IMG/VR virus record: IMGVR_UViG_3300035199_000659
Location: 32,006-96,005 of that record
From: a virus
Direction: 5' to 3' (one strand)
DNA: 64,000 bases
Part shown: piece after piece, positions 1 through 9,830 of the stretch
Layout: the number at the start of each line of letters is the position of its first letter
How positions within the stretch are numbered: the first letter of the stretch is position 1
Position numbers and translations under genes: made by a program
Notes under the pieces: generated by a model
What the model saw: only the letters and a program-made list of their open reading frames with translations
Database searches by the model: none
Told to the model about the DNA's origin: nothing

Positions 1-456
1 TTGTGGATTGGTGAAATCGACATTAGCAGTCAAAACAAAGTTTAAACCACCTGTGGTGCTAAATCGTGTTCCCCGCTTGAGAATGGGGGTGTACCTGAGA
101 TCTGGACCAATACCAGTCGCACTAGCAGGCACTAGAACATACATCGAAACTGTTCCGAAGGTCGATGGGCGGCCGCGGTTTTTATATCCCAGTGCGCGGC
201 CGTGGCGGACAATATTATCATACTGGTATGCGGTGTCCAGAAACGCCTCATTGACATTGTAGTCTAAGTAAAAGTTTAGCTGGTCAGCCACATATGCGAC
301 AGCATCAACCATCATGGCCCCAAACGAACCTTCGCTAAAATCTCTGAAGGAATCTGGATAAAGCCTTTCCGCTACTTGTACAAGATCACTACGGATTGAT
401 TGGAACTCTCTATGTGTGTAGTCGATAGGGACTATCTTTTTTTGGTCATCTGACAT
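1..456 (-). CDS. Baseplate wedge protein, T4 gp6 / baseplate J-like (partial)
   Basis: First 152 codons of a gene that runs off the left edge; no stop occurs between 456 and 1. The ATG at 456 has GAGGG six bases upstream. The N-terminus (MSDDQKKIVPIDYTHREF) leads into a helical stretch with GAMMVDAVAYVADQLNFY and then a GRALGYKNRGRPS segment, the pattern of T4-like gp6 wedge proteins, which join neighbouring wedges into the baseplate ring. It directly follows the gp25-like gene, the usual gp25-gp6 pairing. Product class is fairly secure; the C-terminal part cannot be judged. Confidence 0.75.
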   Translation of the reverse strand, partial: MSDDQKKIVPIDYTHREFQSIRSDLVQVAERLYPDSFRDFSEGSFGAMMVDAVAYVADQLNFYLDYNVNEAFLDTAYQYDNIVRHGRALGYKNRGRPSTFGTVSMYVLVPASATGIGPDLRYTPILKRGTRFSTTGGLNFVLTANVDFTNPQ

Positions 457-472
457 AAAAAACCCTCATTTT

Positions 473-841
473 TTAAATAGTTATTTCTAATAAATCTGTC
501 GAGCCTATTCGTGGAATCGAATACTTCACCGCAACATTCAAAATGTTAGAATCTTGATCGGCAGCACTAAACATTATATCCCCAATAGTAATATAGGGCA
601 TATACATTGTTACCTGAGCCCTGATGGCATCATCCATTTGGCTATATGTATTTCCATTAAACGCCTCAAACAAAAAAGTTTTTAATCCAACGCCGTATTC
701 GGGTTCCATGACCCTTTCTCCCGGGATAGTCAATAGGAGCATCTTTAAATTTTGTTTCACTAAGGCCGAAAAGTCGCGGATGACTGTGAATCCGTCTGAT
801 GAGTCCCGAGTTATCGGCAGTGCTGGGGCATAACTTGACAT
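473..841 (-). CDS. Baseplate wedge subunit, gp25-like (GPW/gp25 family)
   Basis: A 122-residue protein close in length to T4 gp25 (132). The core motif around residues 20-60 (VIRDFSALVKQNLKMLLLT, then PGERVMEPEYGVGLKTFLF) is the gp25/GPW signature, including the conserved acidic EPEYG turn. In T4, gp25 links the baseplate wedge to the sheath and nucleates sheath assembly. The gene lies between the giant virion gene and gp6, and an AAGGA Shine-Dalgarno sits upstream of the ATG at 841. Confidence 0.85.
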   Translation of the reverse strand: MSSYAPALPITRDSSDGFTVIRDFSALVKQNLKMLLLTIPGERVMEPEYGVGLKTFLFEAFNGNTYSQMDDAIRAQVTMYMPYITIGDIMFSAADQDSNILNVAVKYSIPRIGSTDLLEITI

Positions 842-868
842 TATATTTTGATTCCTTTACTATAAATA

Positions 869-3800
869 TCACACATCTTTCTTTTCGCACAACTCATCTT
901 TAGCATTAAACGGGTTGCTCTTGAGTCTCTTGCGCTGCCACCATGGTATAAGCTGTCTGCCCGGGGCAGGTCGAAGGGCATCAAGAAGCTTCTTAAAGGC
1001 GATAGCGGCTGGTCCTCCCTCGGTTGATTTACCAATCTGGTCAGGATCAAAGTCCCGGGAATAATAATAAGCTTTAAAGATCTTTTTAATTCGCGAATTA
1101 GAGTTGGTGAGTAATTCTCGATCCCAATTGTCCCACTCCATGACACCTATGCCGCCTAAGAAATTGGGCGTACGATCTTTCTTGGAAGCCCACGCGCCGT
1201 CGGTATTACTGTCTCCAAGCGGGTTGTCCACTTCATCGGAGAACAGGGAGACACTCGTAACTTTGCCGTCTTCTTCTTTAGTCTCTTTCCACATGCCCGG
1301 CTTTGTGGAAGAGTCATAATCTAGGTTTCCTTTGAACGATGTTTCACCATTGGCTACAGTGACCTCACCAATAGAGGGCAGCATCCCCATATCGTTGTAT
1401 ATCGCCGCAACTGATAACAAGTGCGCGGAACCAAAGATGTATCGTGTAAGTAACTGGAACTCATCGCTTTCTTTCATTGTGTTGATGAGACACAAGAGGT
1501 TCTTGCTGTTTCCTGTTAGGGTTCGGAAGTCTCTAACCTTAAGATCTAGCGCGTCGATTTCTGTTTTAATCATGGTGTAGGCGGATCCGTCGATATCTAA
1601 TCGTAGTCGCAAGCCGTAGCGGACCCCCAACTTGCCCTCGATCCCAACAGCTTCACCGTCATCGTTCTCCACTACGCTCATGGTACCGGGGTAAATCTCT
1701 GACAACAGAGTATCGGGATCGTTCGCAGCAATTAATTCGGCGGCGATGTCCGGTGCATATTTGGAGCCATCAACGGAGATGTATTTTTCAAGGATTAAAG
1801 GTTGCGCTGTGCTCCCCATGGCCACTGTGGTGCCATAGTCGCCAACGGTTCCGATCGGCACTGTAATCATGTTAGCTAGCGGCTTCAGAACGTCGTGTGC
1901 TTCTTCGGAGTGATATTCACCGGCCATATAAACTTTGGCGTAATCTTCGTCAATATGCACATGATAGTAGCCGATATATTCTTGACCAACTTGATATCCA
2001 GAATCGTCATTGTCTTCTTCAACAACAAGTTCACCACCATAAGTATAGTATGGTTCAGACGCGTCTTCATTGTCTTCATAAGGCACTTCAGGTAGACCTC
2101 CGTAAGTAGCCTTAAACGTGCCATCGGGATTTATTGCCGAGTTAAGAGTAAGTTCGCTGCCGCGGACCATATTCTCTAAAATATAGTAGCCCATATCAAC
2201 AACGTCGGGTGCCAAATTTAGCCTAGCGAAATTCTCTTCAAGCTTCGTGGACATAAAATCAAGCTGCTGTTTCACCAATTCTTTCATAACAAGTTTGGCG
2301 TCTTCCTCTGTAGCTCGAATGGCTTCCAAGTTTTTATCCGTACGATAGCTTTCTAAAGTCTGAAACGTGCCGGCGTCGTCGGTCGCCTTGGCCACTTTCA
2401 AATCTTCTTTGTTGGGATAGAGGAAATCCTCTTGCAAATCATTGAGCCTAAAGAGGGCTTCAAGAACATCCGGCGATGGGTTTACGAGGCCTGCATCAAT
2501 TTGCATGTTATACATTTGGACACACGTCTCTAAAAACGCATACCAAAACTCAGTATCTTTGAACGTGTTAAACACTTCCCAGAAGGCCGGCTGGGCGTCC
2601 AAGAAGCCCGCTTCCATGTTCTCTACAATGTAAGATGCATATGCGGATCCAAACAGATCTGGGAATTTGGGAGAGAACTTAGTAAACGTCGGCAGCGTTT
2701 TAATCATGTGAACACTCACGTGAATGCGAATTGCTGCTATAACCAAGCCGTACAGGCCTGCTTTTGCCGAGCGATCTAATATCCTATTATATGGCACTTC
2801 TAAAATGCAATCGGGATCGCTTTTAAGGCGCTCATCTTCAGACAGAGAGGGATATATTCTGCTCATCTCATCTTGAATCTGCCCAAAGTCAATCATGTCA
2901 GTAGTCTGAGGTTTACAAGGGCTGAGTTCTGGGAAAAAAGCATCCACAACGCCCATCCAGCCAATTGGTTTTATGGGCTTAATATAAATCGGAGGGTTCA
3001 TATAGTTGCCACCAAATTTTGCAGGATCGAGGTAATATACGCGTGTAAGTTCTGGGGTGCCGGCTTGCTCCATCTCATATTGATTCCTACTCATTCCCAG
3101 TACCATGTCTGTATTGGAATAATCTGTGTCGCTGTAAAGGGTGAATCCGCCCTCCTTCACGCCATATTCGATGTCTTCTTCTGTTAAGCCATCAATTTGG
3201 GCTCCGTAGGACCAAGCCGTTTCGTTTGTTGCCACATCTGGATCTGCAATAGTGTACATAATGTTGGCTAAGAAATCCTTCATAACGTCGGATCTTAACG
3301 ACTTAACTGTCGAATTGGGGATATCGTGGCCATTGTTTTCTAGCATCTCGGCTAACAAAATTGTTTGGGGCGTGAAATTAGTTTTTGACTGAAACGAAGC
3401 CAAGAAGCTTGGGTAGTTCTCTAAAGTTTGTGCAATCGTGTCGCTAATTCCTGTTAGGGTGTCATCAACAGCTAAGAACTCAAAGACTGTTGATTTAATA
3501 ACGGCGTCTTCTCCAATATCTTGTGTCACTTCTTCATTGTCGTAGCCGGCGGCGGTCTCGGGTGGGTCGCCGCCTAGGCTGCCAAAACTGAGGCCCTCAT
3601 TTGGATCTCCGACTGCGCCGGCATCAAGTGACATATTGGTTCGGGCGCCCATATTGTATCGATCTACAATCTTGATTCTCATGTTATCGCTTTTTCTGTT
3701 AGTTATTTGGCCTTCTTCGTTCTCATATAAGTCCGAGAAATAAGCCTTGATGTCAAATCCATAACCATATACTGATTGATTGCCGTTGGGCCCAGAAGCC

Positions 3801-6800
3801 ATCCCGGCAGCATTATCGCTGAAAGATACTGATATATCTGCATCGGCTTTTCGGCCTTCGGCAGTAAATGCAATCCCCGACATGTCGCCGTCGCTGTCAA
3901 CCATTGCTTTCATTGTTATGTCGTAGCCCATATCCGGCAAGTTAACCAAATCTAGGTTATTGCCGAACAAGCTGTCCATATCTAAATCTGCTAATGATTT
4001 AGTCCAAGAAGAAGCCTCTTTCCACTCGTTATTAGGATCGACAGAGATTGAACCTGCGACATCGGTCATGACATCTTGTAGCCATGCGCCCACCTTTGTG
4101 GGAAATGCACCCTTTTGGAATAAGACTGTCCACGGCAACAGGGCTAAAGCGACCGGTGCAGCAAATATAGCAATAGGGGCATATTCTTCAAGCTTGGGGT
4201 TCCAACCGCCATTATAATCGGTATACATGGGATTGAATGAAGCTTTACGCATATGTGCGGTTAGAGGGTTACCCATCGTATCTGAAAGCATCATGTTGAC
4301 TAATCCCCAGTTGCCTTGGCCGGGGCCGTTGCCCAACATATCAGTGCCGTAATCGACCTTTAACTGCTCTAAAACATTCCCAAGGCCAGCGGTAACTGTG
4401 GCAGTCGTAACTGCGGGTTCATATGGAAGAAGGCCATTGTCGCATCCCGGATCGGAATAAGTTGGGGGCATTTGTTCGCCGAGGTATTGTTCAAGGGCTT
4501 CTGGAGATGAGATAGCCTGAAGGACTGTACTAAGGTCCCCTAAGTCATCCAGCATCTGCTCTTTCACGCTACTGTGCATCTTCTCACACTGCGCTGGGGA
4601 AGCGCGGCCTTCGAGGTAGGCGCACTGAAGCTCTTGGAATTCTGCCAGTTTGGCTGGGTCTGCACAGATTGAAGGATGTGCCGGCATATCATCAGGCATT
4701 GATTCTAATTGGTCTCGTAATGAAGCCCTAAAAGACGCCGGAAACAAGACACCCATATTACTCATAAAGCTGCCAATTGCCTCTTTGTTTGGAAGCGCTT
4801 CGCGAAAGGCTGGTGAGGTCTCATATTCTATATAACTATCAATGATTGTGAGTGTGTCACTAGTGGCTTCACCGAGCAGAGCTTGTGTAAGCTCAGCATT
4901 GGTAAGGGACATTGATATTCCTTGGGCGAATTGGAGTGAGGCCTCTCTGTCGGCGAGGGCGGCGCCGCCCACTCCAAGCTGTGCAACCATTTCTGCGATC
5001 GTGTCATCAACCTGATCTTGGTCTGCGTCTGGGCCACAAATTGAGTCTTTGATAACGTTGCTCAAGTTGTCGCGGCCAGACAACAAGTCCGGTAACGAGG
5101 CGGCGATATCGCCAACAGTACCCAGTGCATTACAAATCGCATTTCCGAGCAATTCACACAGTTTTACTATGAGACGAACCAAAATCTTAATAATCACCAT
5201 CTGAATGGCATACATAAGTGCTTGGTATAGCATCCAAAGCAAGTCTTTAATCTTTGGGTACCACGCGCTAATATTGACCAGCTTGGGCCAGTTAATCTCG
5301 TTAACATTCTTGCATATTGGAAGCTCAATGTCATTCATCCAGTCCATAAGGCCGGGCTGGAAAAGAGGAGGGCGGGGGCAATCCATAAGTGCGATGATGG
5401 TCGCGATCAGCTGGGCGCCCGGGAAGCGGTTTAGCTCATCGGCGAGTGATAATAGGTCATTACCATAAACTTCCAGAACTGCTTTAATATAGGCTTCTAA
5501 AATTGCTGAATCCCAGCCGGGGCCCAGAGCGCCATCAGCATTAACGCTCAAGGTTCCAGTTCCAGTGCCAGAGTCATAATTGACTGCCAGTGTTCTACGA
5601 CCGTCTGCGACTGGGGCTCCCACATTGGTGGATGCATCAGGCTTGTTTTTATCAGCCTCTTTTTGGGCCATTCGGCTAGTCCAATCGGCTAAGGAGGGTA
5701 GTTGTATATCGCCGGCGATGCCATCAGATAAGTTTTGGGCAAGAGAGCCTTCCGGGAATACATCCCCGTCTTGAATCTTCTTCTTCGCCAATTCTCCAAT
5801 TTCTTGTTGCTTTTCATATGGAAGCCCAACGAACAAGTCGCCCAAGTTGTTAATAGACATAGCTCTAAGGCCAGATTCAAGCACTTTCGCCAGAACCTCC
5901 TCAAGACTGAGTCCCGAAAACAAACATGTGATAGCTTCCATTAAAATATCGAAAAGGCCGCAGATTTTAATATCATTAAACCCATTCTTCCACAACATAT
6001 CCAACTGCTTCTCTGCAGAAAGAGGGCCAGCGGCGCCGGCAACTCCAGATGCCACGGGGCCGGGTGGCAGCATCGATGATGCAACATGGGCGCACAAGGA
6101 GACAAACGGGCTTTCAGATGCGTTTAATTCTTTGAAGGCTTGCTCAGTGGCAAATGCGGAGATGTTCTTTTCGTTTTCGCGTTGAGGTGTGAGCGGATTG
6201 TCTGACATTGACCGGTCGACCACAACACCAAGCCTAACATCTTCATCTAATTTCTCACCTAAAGAAGCCTTGCATATTTGTTCGTGAAATTTAAACGCAA
6301 TAGCATCGCCAATACTAAACACGTCGTCTAAGATATCTTCGCCCAATTGTTTGGCTTCCTCTTGAAGGGCCTCTTGAACACACCCAAGCGCATCTTGCTC
6401 AAGACTTTCTTCATCCTGTGTTGCGTATATCTCAGGATGGGTATATTCTGTTAAAAATTCGATCCATGGTTGCGGAGTTCTGGCTGTAAGGGCGGCCTCC
6501 ATCTCTCTAAGTTTGGTGAAATATGCCATGGCTGTTCGGTCTTTCCAAGCCGATTTTGAAAGCAGCTCTTTGGCTTTGCTGTTGAATGTTTGCTTATCCT
6601 CTCCGCAGCCTTCCGTATAAAACTCAATCTTTTTGATTTTATATTTATAATCAAAGGTGAATGTAATCTCTGTGACGGCATTGTTGCCATTAAAAACTTC
6701 TGAAAAGTATCCACCTACGTTAGGGATATTGTAGCCATATTTATTAAGGACACCATCAAGCTCTGGTAATATTTTAGACATGACTGCTTTATCGCCGCCC

Positions 6801-7486
6801 CATCCGATGTCTCCATAATTCTCTAAATTGAAAATCTTGTTCCCATCGGAGAATTTTAAGTTTCCTTTCTCGATGGCACGATAGACTTTTAGATATCTGT
6901 TGTATAGATTCAGGCCCTTTCGCACCTTCAACATCATAGGATCTATTTCATGGGCGGAAAAGCTGACGACGATATCACTTGTATCTTCCTCTTCGTCGTC
7001 CTCATCTGAATCTCGGGCGGGCAACTCTTCCAAAGCGTCGTACGGAACAGAATACAATAATTTTAGGCGTGTTTTGTGTCTGGCCTTGAGCCAGTAATCA
7101 GTATACTCTATGACCTCTCTTATCACCTCAACACTCGCAGCGCTGTTGTCTTTATCGTGAGTCTCTAGAAGTGTCTCGATAGCTTCGTCTTCATACTCCT
7201 TAAATATTTCATCAAGAGCAGCCTGTTCCTCATCTTCTGTGGCGCCGGGGAAGGTACCCGTGGTCATATGTTTTGCGGCAGTGATTGTAATCTGATACTT
7301 ACAATTCTTTTCGTTCAAGAACGATTCAAACTTGTCCTTTTCTCGCCAGTTGGGCACCAAAGCATTAGAATTGGGTTCACACCCCGGGCAATATTTTGGC
7401 TCTGTGGCAGCAAATTTTTCTGGGCAGTCATCATTTTGACCGTCGCCGTTAGCGTCCTGAAATGGCAGGAACTTTGATTCTGACAT
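869..7486 (-). CDS. Giant virion/tail protein, 2205 residues, unknown fold
   Basis: The largest gene of the window, with a good Shine-Dalgarno (AAAAGGTAAG) before the ATG at 7486. Residues 10-20 (DANGDGQNDDC) look like a calcium-binding DxNxDGxxD loop, followed by a CPGC pair. Two clearly hydrophobic stretches occur near residues 750-775 and 1102-1125; the rest is acidic and rich in Asp/Glu/Asn, with many extended beta-like segments. Between baseplate genes, it is most likely a structural tail or baseplate component. The hydrophobic helices would fit a tape-measure-like or membrane-contacting role, but no family is recognised, so that is inference. It is far longer than the T4 baseplate proteins. 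Confidence 0.6.
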   Translation of the reverse strand: MSESKFLPFQDANGDGQNDDCPEKFAATEPKYCPGCEPNSNALVPNWREKDKFESFLNEKNCKYQITITAAKHMTTGTFPGATEDEEQAALDEIFKEYEDEAIETLLETHDKDNSAASVEVIREVIEYTDYWLKARHKTRLKLLYSVPYDALEELPARDSDEDDEEEDTSDIVVSFSAHEIDPMMLKVRKGLNLYNRYLKVYRAIEKGNLKFSDGNKIFNLENYGDIGWGGDKAVMSKILPELDGVLNKYGYNIPNVGGYFSEVFNGNNAVTEITFTFDYKYKIKKIEFYTEGCGEDKQTFNSKAKELLSKSAWKDRTAMAYFTKLREMEAALTARTPQPWIEFLTEYTHPEIYATQDEESLEQDALGCVQEALQEEAKQLGEDILDDVFSIGDAIAFKFHEQICKASLGEKLDEDVRLGVVVDRSMSDNPLTPQRENEKNISAFATEQAFKELNASESPFVSLCAHVASSMLPPGPVASGVAGAAGPLSAEKQLDMLWKNGFNDIKICGLFDILMEAITCLFSGLSLEEVLAKVLESGLRAMSINNLGDLFVGLPYEKQQEIGELAKKKIQDGDVFPEGSLAQNLSDGIAGDIQLPSLADWTSRMAQKEADKNKPDASTNVGAPVADGRRTLAVNYDSGTGTGTLSVNADGALGPGWDSAILEAYIKAVLEVYGNDLLSLADELNRFPGAQLIATIIALMDCPRPPLFQPGLMDWMNDIELPICKNVNEINWPKLVNISAWYPKIKDLLWMLYQALMYAIQMVIIKILVRLIVKLCELLGNAICNALGTVGDIAASLPDLLSGRDNLSNVIKDSICGPDADQDQVDDTIAEMVAQLGVGGAALADREASLQFAQGISMSLTNAELTQALLGEATSDTLTIIDSYIEYETSPAFREALPNKEAIGSFMSNMGVLFPASFRASLRDQLESMPDDMPAHPSICADPAKLAEFQELQCAYLEGRASPAQCEKMHSSVKEQMLDDLGDLSTVLQAISSPEALEQYLGEQMPPTYSDPGCDNGLLPYEPAVTTATVTAGLGNVLEQLKVDYGTDMLGNGPGQGNWGLVNMMLSDTMGNPLTAHMRKASFNPMYTDYNGGWNPKLEEYAPIAIFAAPVALALLPWTVLFQKGAFPTKVGAWLQDVMTDVAGSISVDPNNEWKEASSWTKSLADLDMDSLFGNNLDLVNLPDMGYDITMKAMVDSDGDMSGIAFTAEGRKADADISVSFSDNAAGMASGPNGNQSVYGYGFDIKAYFSDLYENEEGQITNRKSDNMRIKIVDRYNMGARTNMSLDAGAVGDPNEGLSFGSLGGDPPETAAGYDNEEVTQDIGEDAVIKSTVFEFLAVDDTLTGISDTIAQTLENYPSFLASFQSKTNFTPQTILLAEMLENNGHDIPNSTVKSLRSDVMKDFLANIMYTIADPDVATNETAWSYGAQIDGLTEEDIEYGVKEGGFTLYSDTDYSNTDMVLGMSRNQYEMEQAGTPELTRVYYLDPAKFGGNYMNPPIYIKPIKPIGWMGVVDAFFPELSPCKPQTTDMIDFGQIQDEMSRIYPSLSEDERLKSDPDCILEVPYNRILDRSAKAGLYGLVIAAIRIHVSVHMIKTLPTFTKFSPKFPDLFGSAYASYIVENMEAGFLDAQPAFWEVFNTFKDTEFWYAFLETCVQMYNMQIDAGLVNPSPDVLEALFRLNDLQEDFLYPNKEDLKVAKATDDAGTFQTLESYRTDKNLEAIRATEEDAKLVMKELVKQQLDFMSTKLEENFARLNLAPDVVDMGYYILENMVRGSELTLNSAINPDGTFKATYGGLPEVPYEDNEDASEPYYTYGGELVVEEDNDDSGYQVGQEYIGYYHVHIDEDYAKVYMAGEYHSEEAHDVLKPLANMITVPIGTVGDYGTTVAMGSTAQPLILEKYISVDGSKYAPDIAAELIAANDPDTLLSEIYPGTMSVVENDDGEAVGIEGKLGVRYGLRLRLDIDGSAYTMIKTEIDALDLKVRDFRTLTGNSKNLLCLINTMKESDEFQLLTRYIFGSAHLLSVAAIYNDMGMLPSIGEVTVANGETSFKGNLDYDSSTKPGMWKETKEEDGKVTSVSLFSDEVDNPLGDSNTDGAWASKKDRTPNFLGGIGVMEWDNWDRELLTNSNSRIKKIFKAYYYSRDFDPDQIGKSTEGGPAAIAFKKLLDALRPAPGRQLIPWWQRKRLKSNPFNAKDELCEKKDV

Positions 7487-7499
7487 GTCTTACCTTTTA

Positions 7500-8447
7500 T
7501 TAATTAGTTAATACATTTCTACTTACAATATACTTTTTCTCAGGAGATTGTAAGTAGTTAAAATTCCAAAACTGAAGAGTCGTTCTAGTCTGGTAGAGGG
7601 ATGCAAGGACGCCGGTAAACTTTTGTTGCATAGATACTGGCATAGCAGATGCATGCCACGGGATCGGTGTAACCCCGAGTACCCCTTCTAAGCCGGCTTG
7701 GGTGATCCCCAAATTGAAGCATGCGCTCCAAATCTCTCCAATTATCTCGGTTAACTCTCTTAAACACTCTACAGTGTTCTCTCCGCGGGCTACGCCTTGA
7801 ACATTACTCATATCGTTGCCGGCAACCAATTGGATGGGTGCGGAATTGCTAATCTTGCCACCTAATGAGTTTGTTTCTCCTGAAAGGCCAAACTTGGCGT
7901 TGCGCATCTTGCCGGTGACGATCTTTACACCTTCTCTCCCGACAATTCTAACTCCATCTGCTTTAATCCCAACGCCCGACCTTGCGATGGCGCCGCGGCC
8001 CATGTTTTGGCTCCATATGCCGGAATCAAGTCCGAGGGCAAGATCAATATCACACAAGCGGCTAATATAGATTCTTGCAGCATCCGTAGCGAAGTTGTTA
8101 TCTATGGCAGACTTGGCTTTTGGGCCTTTTCCTCTGTGAGAAGATGAGTGTCTTCCAACTACCAAGTCGATAGAGTCTGCGGGTATGCCGCGGGCGCCAT
8201 AGTTTCCCGCGATGCCGGCGGCTGGAACTTGCCCGAATACAATATAAGCGCCCTGATTAGACAGAACAGATGCACCTCTGGGCTTGTTATAGGTAAACGG
8301 GACACGACAAACCGGGGTGTTGAACAAGCCCGAATTTGGCGGGGCTGCTCTCACATCGACGCCGCGGTCTATCATCTCTTGTACGGTTTCGCACTCGGTA
8401 TCCTTATTCCCCTTAAGGAAATCTCCAAATTTAATCTTCCTTGCCAT
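7500..8447 (-). CDS. Probable baseplate/spike-associated structural protein
   Basis: A 315-residue protein between the giant tail gene and the wall-hydrolase trio. The middle (about residues 120-190) has short repeating hydrophobic/glycine units such as GIKADGVRIVGREGVKIVTG, reminiscent of beta-prism or beta-helix spike domains in T4 gp5 C-termini and VgrG-like proteins. The C-terminal part is alpha-helical (VECLRELTEIIGEIW). No catalytic motif is visible. Position and repeats suggest a hub or spike component; a plain unknown structural protein is equally possible. Confidence 0.4.
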   Translation of the reverse strand: MARKIKFGDFLKGNKDTECETVQEMIDRGVDVRAAPPNSGLFNTPVCRVPFTYNKPRGASVLSNQGAYIVFGQVPAAGIAGNYGARGIPADSIDLVVGRHSSSHRGKGPKAKSAIDNNFATDAARIYISRLCDIDLALGLDSGIWSQNMGRGAIARSGVGIKADGVRIVGREGVKIVTGKMRNAKFGLSGETNSLGGKISNSAPIQLVAGNDMSNVQGVARGENTVECLRELTEIIGEIWSACFNLGITQAGLEGVLGVTPIPWHASAMPVSMQQKFTGVLASLYQTRTTLQFWNFNYLQSPEKKYIVSRNVLTN

Positions 8448-8470
8448 ATTAATATCCTATCTTATATGTC

Positions 8471-9781
8471 TTAACTTGTGTAGCCCCAATCTACACCCTC
8501 GACGCCATATGTGGGATCGGTCTCGGGCGGATCGCCGGCGGCTACCCAACTATCTCGATTCTCTGTGTCCCATGGACGCTCTGCTGAAACGACAGCGTTG
8601 CTGGTGCCGGTTAAATCTGACCACAACAATAGTGTGTATGTAACTCGCGTTTGACCGGTGGACTTCCAGATACCCCACGCTTTTTCAAAGTCAGAATTTT
8701 TCTGGAAAACTTGGCAGCCGGCGGACCAAGTACTGACTTGCTGGCTGTTTTTGCCTGATCTGTGAATATTGATGCCGAAGCGCTTACCGGTATCCTCTCC
8801 TCCACCGGATGATTCCCAATCTAAAACTGCATCAGCGTTGTTGTCACGATAAACTGTCACTTCACCAACTTGCTGCAGGCCGGGCTTTCCCGAATGCTTG
8901 CCAAAAATATACGCATCCACATATTGGCCCTCTTTAAGCTGGGCGGCTCCTTTTGCATTAAGATACTCTTTAGCAGCAGTTCGATTAATAATCGACAATC
9001 CGGGATCGGTCGTAATTTGAAAGCCTATATCGTTCCACATGCCGTCCTTAAACCATATAAGATGCATAACATCATCAAAGGAGTCTGGCACTCTATTCGA
9101 TGAGCGAACCCCGATAGAGTTAATCGTCCCATCTTCATATACTTTATATCCCTTGTTTCGCAATATGGTGATCAGCTTAGGCTCTTCAGCCGTTTGTGCA
9201 AGCTTGTCTGATGCAGTTAGGGGGAGGCCGGCCACGTTGCCTATAAAGCCGGGGGCTCCGCCTCCTCCAAAAAGGTTGCCCAATTTGGCGCAGGCGCCGG
9301 CTTTACTAATTTGCTGGTTCTGGAAAATATCTTTTACGCCGGTCATATCGCAAAACTGTAAGTCGTAAAGGTTTGTTAGGCCTCCGGCAAGCATCTCGCT
9401 CTCAATAATATCGCCGGGCTGGAACTGGGGCATTTCGCCCGCTTTACTAAATCGCACTTTTGTATGCAGCGCATATAATCTAGAGCCAGCGCCGGCATCG
9501 GGCGATACTGATTCGTTACACGGGTCTTCTAAGAATTTTTGATGTGGCATGCCGGGGTTAAGTATTCTTCCTGTAAATAAATATTTAGAGTCTATGTTGG
9601 TTTGGTTTAGCAATTCGGGATCTTGATTGGCGGTGGCTGGGCCTGAGTATGGCGCAGGGCTTGACATTACTTTGAACCTAAACGAATTGTCGTTTTGGAA
9701 AACACTAGAGTCTTTCTCGTCAACTTCTTCATTTTGCGTAGCAATTAACGTTTGCAATGCTTCTCTGTTTGTCAATGACAT
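8471..9781 (-). CDS. Tail-associated protein: shared hub-like domain plus YkuD/L,D-transpeptidase-like domain
   Basis: 436 residues. Residues ~35-165 form a domain shared with the next two genes upstream (YSGPAT, IDSKYLF-GR, LHTKV, GDII-YDLQ), with the feel of a gp5-type OB/hub domain. The C-terminal part (about 337-362) carries NIHRSG followed by WSAGCQVF, resembling the His and SxGC catalytic signature of YkuD-type L,D-transpeptidases. This implies peptidoglycan binding or cleavage. Asp/Glu-rich linkers separate the halves. The fold call of the C-terminal domain rests on a short motif only. Confidence 0.5.
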   Translation of the reverse strand: MSLTNREALQTLIATQNEEVDEKDSSVFQNDNSFRFKVMSSPAPYSGPATANQDPELLNQTNIDSKYLFTGRILNPGMPHQKFLEDPCNESVSPDAGAGSRLYALHTKVRFSKAGEMPQFQPGDIIESEMLAGGLTNLYDLQFCDMTGVKDIFQNQQISKAGACAKLGNLFGGGGAPGFIGNVAGLPLTASDKLAQTAEEPKLITILRNKGYKVYEDGTINSIGVRSSNRVPDSFDDVMHLIWFKDGMWNDIGFQITTDPGLSIINRTAAKEYLNAKGAAQLKEGQYVDAYIFGKHSGKPGLQQVGEVTVYRDNNADAVLDWESSGGGEDTGKRFGINIHRSGKNSQQVSTWSAGCQVFQKNSDFEKAWGIWKSTGQTRVTYTLLLWSDLTGTSNAVVSAERPWDTENRDSWVAAGDPPETDPTYGVEGVDWGYTS

Positions 9782-9830
9782 ACGTTTTCTCCACCTTATA
9801 ATTATATCAATAGCAAAATTTTACCAGCAG

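Noticed and set aside
841-1146. A 101-codon minus-strand frame ending at the gp25 start
   Set aside because: Overlaps the end of the 2205-residue gene over most of its length and lacks a ribosome site; probably a shadow.
6641-6648. A TATAAATA late promoter inside the giant gene
   Set aside because: It is inside a coding region in an AT-rich codon run with no gene start nearby.
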